Assembly (NCBI GenBank): GCA_003255065.1
Contig: QAOA01008173.1
Coordinates: 62,001-126,000 of the forward strand
DNA length: 64,000 bases
Origin: Cercis canadensis
Lineage: Eukaryota; Streptophyta; Magnoliopsida; Fabales; Fabaceae
Reading direction: 5' to 3'
This document shows, one piece after another, positions 22,484 to 32,814 of the stretch. The position numbers and the translations under genes were made by a program. Positions within the stretch are counted from its first letter, which is position 1. The number at the start of each line of letters is the position of its first letter. Below the pieces are notes generated by a model. The model saw nothing but the letters and a program-made list of their open reading frames with translations, had not been told where the DNA came from and ran no database searches.

Positions 22484-24392
22484 ATGAGCAGGCAATGGCA
22501 TACATTTTCTTTAGTGCTTATAACTCTTGTTTCATTAATCTTTAATCATTGTCTTGCAACAACCTACGCTAACATCAACTGTGGATCATCTTATTATACT
22601 GATGAATATCAAGGGTATTGGATCCAAGATTATGGTTTAGTTTGCAATGGTGAGTCCAAGGAGGTCAAATTTAACATCACAGAACCTTACAATCTTGTCA
22701 GTAAAGGAGTGCTGAGAACTCTTAAGAGTATTCCCAACCTTGAAGAAGAATTGTTACACCATTGGTGTGGAAGAAGAGGAGAAAATTAAGGTCCAAGCTA
22801 GCTTTTACTATGGAAACTATGATGGGAAAGAATCTCCACCCACCTTTGAGCTGCAATTTGATGGCAACTTCTGGGCCACAGTGAAGACTTCAAATGTGAA
22901 ACCAGTTCATTATAGCGCAATATATGTCACCAAGGGAAACACAACTAGTATATGCCTTGTTCAAACACTCCCTGGTCAGTTTCCCTTCATTTCAGCAATT
23001 GAGGTGTGGAATATGGGCCCCTTTGCTTACACCACTGTTGATCAAAATCATGCCTTGTCCTTTGTTCGTAGATCTCAAGAAAGTATTTTGTTTACTGAGC
23101 TTCTCAAAAGTGCCATTGATGTTAATTTGAGACAGGATTACCCTCATGTAGGTGTGTTGGTAAATGCAGCCACAATCAATGGCTCATCATGGACTATACT
23201 TGTAAATGAAAGCCAACCCATTAGTTCATTTCTTAGAAGCCAATCCATTGCTCACATCACTTACAAGACTTCATTAACTAATTCTAACCAATCCTTTGGA
23301 GGTTCCAAGATTGATATTTATGAAATGCTCTATGTTATCAACCCACTCAGAGAGGGAACTTACAGAAATGATGGTTTGATCTCTGATTCTAATGGTTTCA
23401 GTTCAGACAAGTAGCAATTCTTACATATTTACTCTTACATTTCTCTTCACCATTTTGACTTGTTTTAATTGGTGATGCAGTTGATGGATTAGAAGCACTT
23501 AAAGAGAAATTTGACACACTAAAGAGATGGACTGGTGACTCCTGTCTTCCATCATTGTTTACATGGGAATGGCTGGAATGTATCACTGATTCCCCACCCC
23601 GGGTAACAGCATTGTAAGTCACACCATTCTTCATAAATGTTCACCTGAGAGAAACTTATATATGCCTTTAAATTTCTCAGGAAGCTCAGCAGCTTTGGGT
23701 TGTCAGGATCACTACCAGATTTTAGTTATTTTGATGCGATTGAAACTATGTGAGCTGATTCCAGATTAGACTTATTGCATAATTAATTGTTGGTAGATAT
23801 TAATTTCCTGTATTATTAGTTATCTTTTAGAATTTGCAGTGATTTGCATAATAACAGCTTATATGGATCAATTCCAGAGTTTATTGGCTTATTACCCAAT
23901 CTGAAACTACTGTAAGTCCATTTACTGTGTAAGTTTCTTGATGCTTTGATTTGACATTCAATCAGCTTATAATCTTCTTATACCACGAATTTGGCAAATA
24001 ATAGACTCAATGGAACCATACCATGCTTTACATTCAACAAGAACTTGGTAATAAAGTAAGTGAATTGATTTTACCTTGTATGAACTCCTAGGTGAATATC
24101 ACAGAGCATAGCAATCTTGAATTGATTTTAGAGACTTCTTTACTTATATAACCTAATTTTCTCCTTTTATTCTAACCACTTTTTTCCTTTTTCCTATTTA
24201 TTCAATCACAGCTTAGCGGGAAATTATTTCTCAGACTTGTCATGTCATCCACATAGGACTGTACAGCTTTTAAGTCCCTCTTCAAATAGAGATGAGGAGG
24301 AGCAGATGCTATCCATGACACTGGGAATCGCTGCTCCAACATTTTTGCTTTTGTTTCTGATAAAAAAGTTCTGTATTTCAGAATCTAAGTAG
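22484..24392 (+). pseudogene. Malectin-like/LRR protein, copy A (frameshifted)
   Basis: Same architecture as copies B-D: signal peptide (residues 1-26), malectin-like region, GDPC block, three LRR exons, hydrophobic C-terminus. Relative to its paralogs it has an extra A in CTTAAGAG at 22721-22728, which shifts the frame in the middle of the malectin-like region. The frame resumes at about 22740. The intron between exons 1 and 2 is absent, and about 70 residues of the malectin-like region are missing or unalignable. The inferred exons are 22484-23373, 23481-23613 (133 bases), 23681-23749 (69), 23840-23911 (72), 23987-24055 (69) and 24212-24392. The acceptor of the last LRR exon reads CCAC where the paralogs have CCAG, and the GDPC motif reads GDSC. 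Two independent lesions make a working product unlikely, though a single-base assembly error could explain the frameshift. Confidence 0.75.
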
Positions 24393-25093
24393 AATACAGA
24401 TCTGACATACATAAACATGGTGCCTGATAAATAAAATTACCCCTGTGGCTCTGATTTCTAGTAAAATGCAGTGATTCTGTTGTACATATTGTTTTCCAAA
24501 GAATGCAACGTGAATTTGAATAGGAGTAGTCACTTGGCACTGTATACGTAAAATTATTTGTTTACTTGTCACCAACACCTTCCAATATTGCTAGCCACTT
24601 CTTTGTTAGCTACAGTTATGCATAAACTTTAAAAACTATTTGATTCCTAGTAACAAATATAAGCAACCATCAGCAGGAAGTGACGACAAATATAAGCAAC
24701 CATGTTGCACTCACGTTTGTTTAAAATCAAAATAGCCGCATTGAAATTGAGTTGTCCTGGCCCATGTTATGTATTAATTAAAACCTTAACAAACAATATA
24801 CCTAAATAAATAAAATCTTAACAAACAGCCGACTCAAATATATGTATTGTTCTCCTCAACAAACGGCCGACTCAGTTTTATATTTTTTTTCACATACTAT
24901 TAGTATAGTTCATCAAATGTAAGAATTTCAAGGGACTAATCAATCATGTTTAGCATAATCTCTGCCGCTGATTAATAATAATATGCACATCTAATCTATA
25001 ATATAATTATGTAAGAATTTATATATCCCTTAGTCAACTCCTTACTTTTCTTTGACATTAAATAAAACAGTCATACAAGTATTTATATTTCCC

Positions 25094-25101
25094 AAAGTCA
25101 A
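25094..25101 (+). promoter_or_regulatory. W-box motif upstream of copy B
   Basis: AAAGTCAA within CCCAAAGTCAAC, 492 bases before the start codon of copy B. It is identical in copies A, C and D. A second TAGTCAACTCC phrase lies about 60 bases upstream. Confidence 0.55.
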
Positions 25102-25356
25102 CTCCTCACTCTTCAACATTCAAACAGCTGTAGAATGTCTCTGAAAAAAAAAACAGCTATAGAATGTAAGCCATTTGACTACAAAATTCTTATGCTAAAT
25201 AAATTAATATTGTTTCTCTTCGTAATTTTCTGTTTCCATTTCCTTTGTTCTATAATAATGTCTTTCTATTGAAAAGCAACATTGCCTAACTTTTTGTGGT
25301 TGGCAAAGTCTTTTAATATATATACTCAGGTTGTGCTTTTGTCTCTACTCTAATAG

Positions 25357-25439
25357 ATGTTATGTTTATTTATTTTTATTTTTTTGGTAAGAACACGGGG
25401 TTAAACGCCCCAAGAAGAAACAAAAAAAATGTTATGTTT
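25357..25439 (+). mobile_element. Short retroposon with target-site duplication
   Basis: The 11-base direct repeat ATGTTATGTTT at 25357-25367 and 25429-25439 flanks a 61-base insert. The insert starts with a T-rich segment, carries GGGG and CCCC halves of a small hairpin, and ends in a run of A. The matching region before copy D (around 32650) has a single ATGTTATGTTT and no insert, so the empty site is seen directly. This is the signature of a 5'-truncated LINE or a SINE fragment. Confidence 0.85.
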
Positions 25440-25592
25440 CTATTCATTTGGCTAAAGGACACATGTCATGTTTGTTCCATACAAAGGATTCTCCCCTGAA
25501 ATGTCAAAATGCAGAAGCTTATATATAGTAGCATTACATACATATTTGCATACCACATATCTGCATAAACACCCAAGAAGCCAACATAAACT

Positions 25593-28045
25593 ATGGCTGC
25601 TACCCACCATAGGTTAGGTCTCCTTATTGGGATTCTTCTTACAGTCTTAAATTCCTCTATTGCTGTCTTTGTTAATATAGATTGCGGATCAAATGCTTCT
25701 TCCATTGATGAACTTTCTATTAAGTGGACAGGAGATGATGGCTACATTCAAAATGGTGAGTCAAAAGAGGTTTCTTTTATCTTAATACCTCCTTATGTGA
25801 GTGGAACAGTTATGACCACTCTTAGAGCATTCCCAACCTTGAGGAAGAACTGCTACACCATAAATGTTGATAAGGGGGAGAAAGTGCTCGTCAGAGCAAG
25901 CTTTTTCTATGGAAACTATGATGGTAAAAATTCTCCTCCAACTTTTGAGCTGCAATTTGATGGCAACTTTTGGGCCACTGTCAACACTTCAAGTCTCAAT
26001 CATATTTATGAGGTGATTTATGTCACTAAAGCAAACACAACCAGCATCTGTGTTGCTCAAACTCTGCTTGGTCAGATACCCTTCATTTCAGCTCTTGAGC
26101 TTCGCAGATTGGATTCAAATATGTACAGTCGTGTTGATCCAAATCATGCTTTATTTTTGGCTCACAGAGCTAACTCTGGTACAAATATCACAGTTAGGTA
26201 AGTACCCTTCGCCATATGCTTTAATGCTATATACACTTTAATGTAATATAATTACATATATAATAAAGGTTGAAAGTCAAGATATAACTTGAGCAATATA
26301 CTAATAAATATTCATTGTTCTATGAAACATTTAGGTATCCAGATGATGTGTATGATCGAATTTGGGATGCTGAAAAGTCCTTTCTGTACACAGATGATGT
26401 GAAAAGTGAAGCTGTGTCAATTGATGTGAGTAAAGCAGAAGATAGACCACCTCCAGCTGCGCTGCAAGATGCCATTGTAGGTACAATTTGGGGAATTTAT
26501 CTAAGGACAGAAAACCTTCCAGACACAAGTGTACCTGTTTACATTACTGCCTATTTTTCTGAAGTGGCTCAGCTGAATGCAACTGACAAAAGATCTATTG
26601 ACATTTACATAAATGATGTTCCTTATTCAAGACAAATTAACCCACCATTTGGAAGTGTGTCTGTTTCATACATTACTAATACAACAGCGAATTCAAACAC
26701 TAGTATCTCTATCAGAGGTGCTGCTGATTCCACCCTTCCTCCTCTCATCAATGCCTATGAAGTCTACAGCATTAGTAATGCACTAACAGATGGAACCAAT
26801 GGCGACGATGGTTTGCTCTTTACTTATTTCAGCTTGAACAATTACTATCTTTAATCTTATTTGAAGGTTCTTAAGCTCTTTTGTTCTGATAATTTGTTCA
26901 TGTAGTGAAAGGCTTAGCAGCACTGCAGAAGAAATTTGTCATACTGCAGAAATGGAATGGGGACCCATGTCTTCCATCAGCATTTTCATGGGAATGGCTG
27001 GAATGCAATACCGATGCCTCCCCACGCGTGACACAATTGTAAGTCATGTTTTTTCTTTCTATGTTACCTTTTACATTAATTATTGCTCTTTGCTCAAAGC
27101 TCAAATTCTGTTGCCTTCTATATTTTGCCCCAAACAGAAATCTCAGCAGCTCTGGCCTATCAGGAACACTACCAGACTTTAGTTCCTTGATCGCCTTGGA
27201 GACAATGTGAGTAGATATGATACTAAAAAATATCTGAAATATGTACAATTTTATATAATCTCTGCCTCCTAATACTTTCTTGTCAATATGCCATGCAGTG
27301 ATTTGAGTAATAACAAGTTAGATGGGCCAATTCCCAGTTTTCTCGGCTCTTTGCCTAATCTGATGTTGTTGTAAGTTCGATAGCAACATATACAGAAACT
27401 TGAAACTGAACTTCATATTTCTTTTCTCCTTTGTAACTTAAATATATTTTTACCAGGAATTTGGCAGATAATAGATTCAATGGAACCATACCCAGATCAC
27501 TATCCAGTAATAAAAATTTGAAATTAATGTAAGTAAATTTCTTTCATTTCCATTGGTTGGTAAGTGAGCCAGTTTCAGGTGCACAAGTAGCACAACACCT
27601 ATAAGGCTATAAGCCTATAACCTCTGCCTTGTGGTTGTCATTCATTTTTTGCAATCAGAATTTGCAGGTGAAATACTAACATGAAACCTTAAATCTTATT
27701 AGTGTGACAGGTAACTGTCTTTCTGGCATGTCTTGTGGACCAGTGACATCAGAATCCCCATCTAAGGCACTAGCTCCAGTTTATGAAGCTCCTCCTTCAA
27801 AAAATGCTTCAGATGGAGGACAGCCTCCAAATGCAATTTCCCCTTCAAATTATGAGCAGCCTTCAATGACAACTCCCATTTCACATGGTGGACTGCCTCC
27901 AAATGAAGCTTCCCCTTCAAATCAACCACAGCCTCAAACTAAGGCTCCCACACCTACCGGTGGCGCGGGGAGTAGAAAGCAACCATTGACATTGCCAATC
28001 ATTTTCCCAGTTTCTTTGCTTCTGTTGCTCTTGAGGAACTTTTAG
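25593..28045 (+). CDS. Malectin-like/LRR protein, copy B, probable GPI anchor
   Basis: Seven exons (25593-26197, 26335-26810, 26906-27038, 27138-27206, 27299-27370, 27457-27528, 27703-28045) encode 589 residues. A signal peptide (1-25) is followed by a malectin-like region starting NIDCGSNAS. This resembles the extracellular part of LRR-I receptor kinases and ends in the GDPCLP block. Three exons of 69, 72 and 72 bases then encode one LRR each. The last exon gives a Ser/Thr/Pro-rich linker with an imperfect internal repeat (GGxPPNxxSPSN twice), small residues TGGAGS, and a hydrophobic tail ending LLLLLLRNF with no cytoplasmic part. That is a GPI-anchor pattern. No kinase domain follows. Compared with C and D, six residues (MFARTI in D) are missing in frame from exon 2. 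The role in carbohydrate or peptide sensing at the cell surface is inferred from the domain types. Confidence 0.85.
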
Positions 28046-28878
28046 TCAATGGTGTGCAAGTGCAACATACAAAACAACTGCAGCAGTGGCATAAGGAATG
28101 GACCATATTCATATTTGGCATTGAATTGGAAATCTTAATAATAGTAAACATTTTATTTACGGAGAGTGCTTGTTTCATAAATTAAAGAAATGCAGTTTGT
28201 ACTTGATTAGTTTTAATTAAAGAGAGTGCCTGTTTTATAAGTTACGTGAACTTATGACTCTCTCTCTCTCTCTGTGGCCTTAAGTCTGACCCTAAAATAT
28301 ATTATATTCTGTGAATATCTTATACCTCTGTTTCCAATTGCATAAACTCAGCTTTTTATAGCCACCAAAAAGAGAAAGTCAACCTTTTATGGCAGGCGTC
28401 ATAGGGGAGTATTTCAGTTTTGCATCTAATTCTATAACACTAGGTTTAAACATCCAACTCATTTTTTTATTTGTTTATATATATACAGTTTATTCAACGC
28501 AAGAACCTTAAAGCATCAATAAAGTGAAAAAAAATAAACTAAAAAGAAAATTTAAGAATCAAGAGTGACAGGCTTGCCACCTTCTTGCTAATACATGCCA
28601 CTAACCAATCATAAGTATATGAAAGTTAAGTGAATCTAATCTATAATATGAGGATTTATACTTCCCAAAGTCAACTTCTGACTCTTCCACATGCAAACAT
28701 GTAGAATTTAAGCAATTTGACTACAGAATTCCCAGGCTAAATTAATATTGTTTACCTCCTTGTAATTTTCTATTAAATTTTTGTGTTGGCAAAGTCTTTT
28801 CAGTTATATACTTCGCTTGTGCTTTTTGTCTTCAGCAACAGTTCATCTGCATAAGAACCTAAGAGGCAAAGACAAACT
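28046..28878. other. Spacer between copies B and C
   Basis: Holds a short (TC)n run at about 28258-28274 and the conserved promoter of copy C. That promoter carries the W-box motif at 28667-28674 and TTATATA at 28804-28810. No separate gene is seen. Confidence 0.5.
28667..28674 (+). promoter_or_regulatory. W-box motif upstream of copy C
   Basis: AAAGTCAA within CCCAAAGTCAAC, about 205 bases before the start codon of copy C. The surrounding 100 bases are alignable with the promoters of copies B and D. Confidence 0.55.
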
Positions 28879-31089
28879 ATGGATGCTAACCATAATGTGT
28901 TATGTCTCCTAGTTTGGATGCTTCTTGCAGTCCTATATCCCTCTCGTGCTGTCCTTGTTAACATAGATTGTGGATCAAATGCTTCTTTCACTGACAAACA
29001 TTCCATTTGGTGGACTGGAGATGATGGTTACATTCAGAATGGTGAGTCAAAAGAGGTTTCTTTTATCCTAATACCTCCTTATGTGAATGGAAGAGTGATG
29101 AGCACTCTTAGAGCATTTCCAACCATGAGGAAGAACTGCTACTCCATTAATGTTGATAAAGGAGAGAAAGTTCTCGTTCGAGCAAGCTTTTTCTATGGAA
29201 ACTATGATGGGAAAAAATCTCCTCCTACATTTGAGCTGCAATTTGATGGCAACTTTTGGGCCACCGTCAACACTTCTAGTGTCAATCGTCCTTACTATGA
29301 GGTCATATATGTCACCAAATCAATCACAAGTAGCATCTGTGTTGCTCAAACTCTTCCAGGCCAGATACCCTTCATTTCATCATTGGAGATTCGCAGCTTG
29401 AATACCAGTATGTACAGTCATGTTGATGCAAATCATGCTTTGTTTATGACTCACAGAGCTAATTCTGGTACAAATATCACAATTAGGTAGGCAATCCTTT
29501 GCTATGTGCTTATAAATATATGAATGTTCAATTTGAGATATAACAAAAAGAAGCAATATTGCCAATAAATCTTCATTGTACTATGCAACCTTTAGGTATC
29601 CAGATGATGTCTATGATCGAATTTGGGAATCCGAAACTTCCTTTCTATATACAGATGATGTGAAAAATGAAGCTGTGTCCATTGATGTGAGTAAAGCAGA
29701 AGATAAACCACCTCTAGCCGTGCTGCGAAATGCCATTGTAGGTGAACTTTGGGATAAGTTTTCTCAGACGGTAATTTATCTAAGGACCGAAAACCTCCCT
29801 GCCATGAGTGTACCTGTTTACATCACCACCTATTTTTCTGAAGTTGCTCAGCTTAATGCAACTGATAAAAGATCTATTGACATTTACATTAAGGAAGTTC
29901 CTTATTCAACACAAATTAACCCACCTTTTGGAAGTGTGTCTGTGTCATATATTACTAATAGGACAGCAAATTCCAAGACCAAAATCTCTATAACTGCAGC
30001 TGCTGATTCCACCCTTCCTGCTCTCATCAATGCCTATGAAGTTTACACTGTTAGTGATGCACTGACAGATGGAACAAACAGTGATGATGGTTTGACTTCT
30101 ACTTTTTTTCAGCTTAAAAAATTATTACCTGCAATACTATCCAAAAATTCTTAAATTCTGTTCTGCTTTGTGTGATGCAGTGAAAGGATTATCAGCACTG
30201 CAGAAGAAATTTGACATACTACAAAAATGGAAGGGCGACCCGTGTCTTCCATCTTCATTTTCATGGGAATGGTTAGAATGCAATTCTGATATCACCCCAC
30301 GAGTGACAGCATTGTAAGTCACATGCTTTTCTTTCTCTGTTGGCTCATCATTTTAAAAAGTTATTCCATTTACAATTACTGCTGATAGTTCAAATTCTAT
30401 GGATCCCTTTGCATTTGGCCTGAAATAGGAACCTCAGCAGCTTTGGTCTTTCAGGAACACTACCAGATCTTAGTAATTTGACTGCCTTAGAGACATTGTG
30501 AGTTGCAATGAAATTAAATACATACAATGAGTGATGTAGTTCTGTCTCCTAACATTTTAGCTGTGTTTATGACTTGCAGTGATTTGCATAATAACAGCTT
30601 ACAAGGATCAATTCCCAGATTTCTTGGTTCTTTGCCTGATCTGAAGTTCTTGTAAGCTTCCTTGCAGCACATACACACACAAATTTGGATCTCAACTTGA
30701 TGTCCTTTTTCTTCTTTTTAACTTACTCATATGTTTCACCAGGAATTTGGCAGATAATGAATTCAATGGATCAGTACCTAGTTCTTTATCTGATAATAAA
30801 AACTTGGTGTTAATGTAAGTCAAAATTTTATTACTTCCATCTGGATTGTTTGGTAAGTTTGATAGTCATAATTTCCTTATCATTTTGTTGGTTTAACTTT
30901 ATGATTACCTTTATATTTATCAGTTTGACAGGTAATTGCCTCGTCGGCACGCCATGTCAGCCAGAGAGTTCACAGAATCAAACTGAAAATCCCCTGCTAA
31001 ATGGTGGCAAGGAAAGCCAGAAGCTTTCATTGAAATTGACAATTACATTCCATGTTTCTTTGCTTATGTTGCTGCTGAGGAAGTTTTAA
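28879..31089 (+). CDS. Malectin-like/LRR protein, copy C, probable GPI anchor
   Basis: Seven exons (28879-29486, 29596-30089, 30181-30313, 30429-30497, 30580-30651, 30743-30814, 30924-31089) encode 537 residues. Intron phases match copies B and D. The order is signal peptide (1-25), malectin-like region (VNIDCGSNASF to about residue 370), GDPCLPSSFSWEWLECN, three LRRs on 69-, 72- and 72-base exons, then a short linker with NGG and a tail LMLLLRKF at the very end. The linker is much shorter than in copy B and lacks the proline-rich repeat. All splice sites are canonical GT-AG, and several N-glycosylation sequons fit an extracellular protein. No kinase domain is present. The family resembles the ectodomain of LRR-I/SYMRK-like kinases; the ligand is unknown. 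Confidence 0.85.
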
Positions 31090-32372
31090 GCAACATAGGG
31101 ACCACATTTATAATTTTCCTTGTATAGGTAACAGTGAAAACATTAAATATTTTAGTTACAAAGAGAGTTCTTAGAAATTTATACGAGATATGTAACTGAT
31201 ATTGAATTTATTGTAAGATTAAACGGTCTTTGCTTGAAAATGTAACTCCATCTGTTCATCTGAGATATTTGTCTGCACAATTAACTTACTTACACATTAA
31301 ACTAAAGTTCTATGGTAGTAATTAAAACATGACACAAAATTTAAGCTATTAAATCAAAACCTTATAATCCTCGAAGAAAAACCTTGAAATGTCCTCCTCA
31401 TACGAGATTCAATTCTTAAAACCAGACATTCTCAAAATTGTTGACCTTTGAAACTGAGCTGTTGTGATCCATATTACATATTAAAAGCTCTACAGCTAAG
31501 GCAGTCCAATCGTGCATCCTAATCAGATAATATATTAAAGAAGATGGTGCAATCATATTACATTCTCTTATTTGGCCACCTATTAATATAGATTTAGGTT
31601 ACAATTTTTCATGATCGCAACTGTTTCTATAGAGCATAATTGGAGTTGAAGCTTAATGATTGAAATAACAAGAAAAACATGGCATTTTCTGCTTGGTTTT
31701 TGAATGATACTAACATTGATTCTAAATTCATGTGATTTGGCACATAAAAGATTATGATATCAATATATACATCATATATAATCAATAAACATGCTCAAAT
31801 ACATATACTAATTTACAAAAAAAAACCATTATGGAAGCCAAGCACTCTAAGATACACTCTACAAAAAAATCTGAACATAATTAACACAGTACAACTGTAC
31901 AAGGCTTCCTTAATAACAGTTTATGCTCACCATATAAGCCTTATATGGGTTGACTATATAATGTCAATGACAACTAAGTCAAATCTCTCATCAAAGATGA
32001 GTTAAGCTGTTTAATCCTTAGCATCCTCGAAATTTGATGAGTCTTACTCATGTAGACCCCACAATATGCTGTGTCAGCTTTTCATGGTAAGGGCACTTGG
32101 GGAGAATTTCGATCTTTCATTATAACCCTAGACATCTCACCCAGTTTTCTATTTCTTTTCACTTAAATATCAGTTTATTCAATGCAAGAACCATGAGGCA
32201 CCTTTAAGTAACCAATGTGAGAATCATGAGAGACAGGTTTGCCACCTTCTTGCACGTAATGGCAGTTAATTATTATCTAATCAATAATGATCAACATAAT
32301 CTGTGCCGCTAATCAATCATTATTTAGATAAAAAAATGTACCTAATCTATAATACAAGGATTAATATTTCCC

Positions 32373-32380
32373 AAAGTCAA
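32373..32380 (+). promoter_or_regulatory. W-box motif upstream of copy D
   Basis: AAAGTCAA within CCCAAAGTCAAC, 435 bases before the copy D start as assembled. The assembly gap at 32400-32425 makes the true distance uncertain. Confidence 0.5.
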
Positions 32381-32399
32381 CTCCTCACTCTTCAACATT

Positions 32400-32425
32400 N
32401 NNNNNNNNNNNNNNNNNNNNNNNNN
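32400..32425. other. Assembly gap next to a poly(A) run
   Basis: 26 undetermined bases followed by about 19 A. The homologous site before copy B (about 25125-25155) has a short duplicated phrase and ten A, so the gap is probably a collapsed or unsequenced homopolymer in the duplicated promoter. Confidence 0.9.
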
Positions 32426-32814
32426 AAAAAAAAAAAAAAAAAAAACAGTTATAGAATGTAAGCTATTTGACTAAAAAATTCCTATGCTAAATAAATTAAT
32501 ATTGTTCCTCTTTTGTAATTTTCTGTTTCCATTTCCTTTGTCCTATAATAATGTCTTTCTATTGAAAAGCAACCTTGCCTAACTTCTTGTTGTTGGCAAA
32601 GTCTTTTAATATATATAATTAGATTTGTGCTTTTGTCTCTACTTTAATAGATGTTATGTTTCTATTCATTTGGCGAAAGGACACATGTCATGTTTGGTCC
32701 ATACAAAGGATTCTCCCCTGAAATGTCAAAATGCAGAAGCTTATATATAGTAGCATTACATACATATTTGCATACCACATATCTGCATAAACACCCAAGA
32801 AGCCAACATAAACT

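Larger units (their letters stand above)
24393..25592. other. Spacer and promoter of copy B
   Basis: A near-copy of an 18-base phrase recurs at 24653 and 24686. Two DRE/CRT-type cores (GCCGAC) lie at 24828-24833 and 24866-24871 within a small duplicated phrase. From about 25060 the sequence is almost identical to the region before copy D (about 32340 on). TATATATA at 25520-25527 is the probable TATA box, 66 bases before the start codon. Confidence 0.55.
31090..32814. other. Spacer between copies C and D, with assembly gap
   Basis: Bases about 31680-31940 are homologous, in the same orientation, to 36900-37145 near copy E, so a spacer unit is shared. From about 32340 the sequence is the duplicated promoter of the B/D pair. 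There is a TATATATA box at 32742-32749. Undetermined bases occupy 32400-32425. Confidence 0.55.

Noticed and set aside
25466..25705. Minus-strand frame of 79 codons, repeated before copy D
   Set aside because: Antisense of the copy B promoter and signal-peptide region; it recurs only because the region is duplicated.
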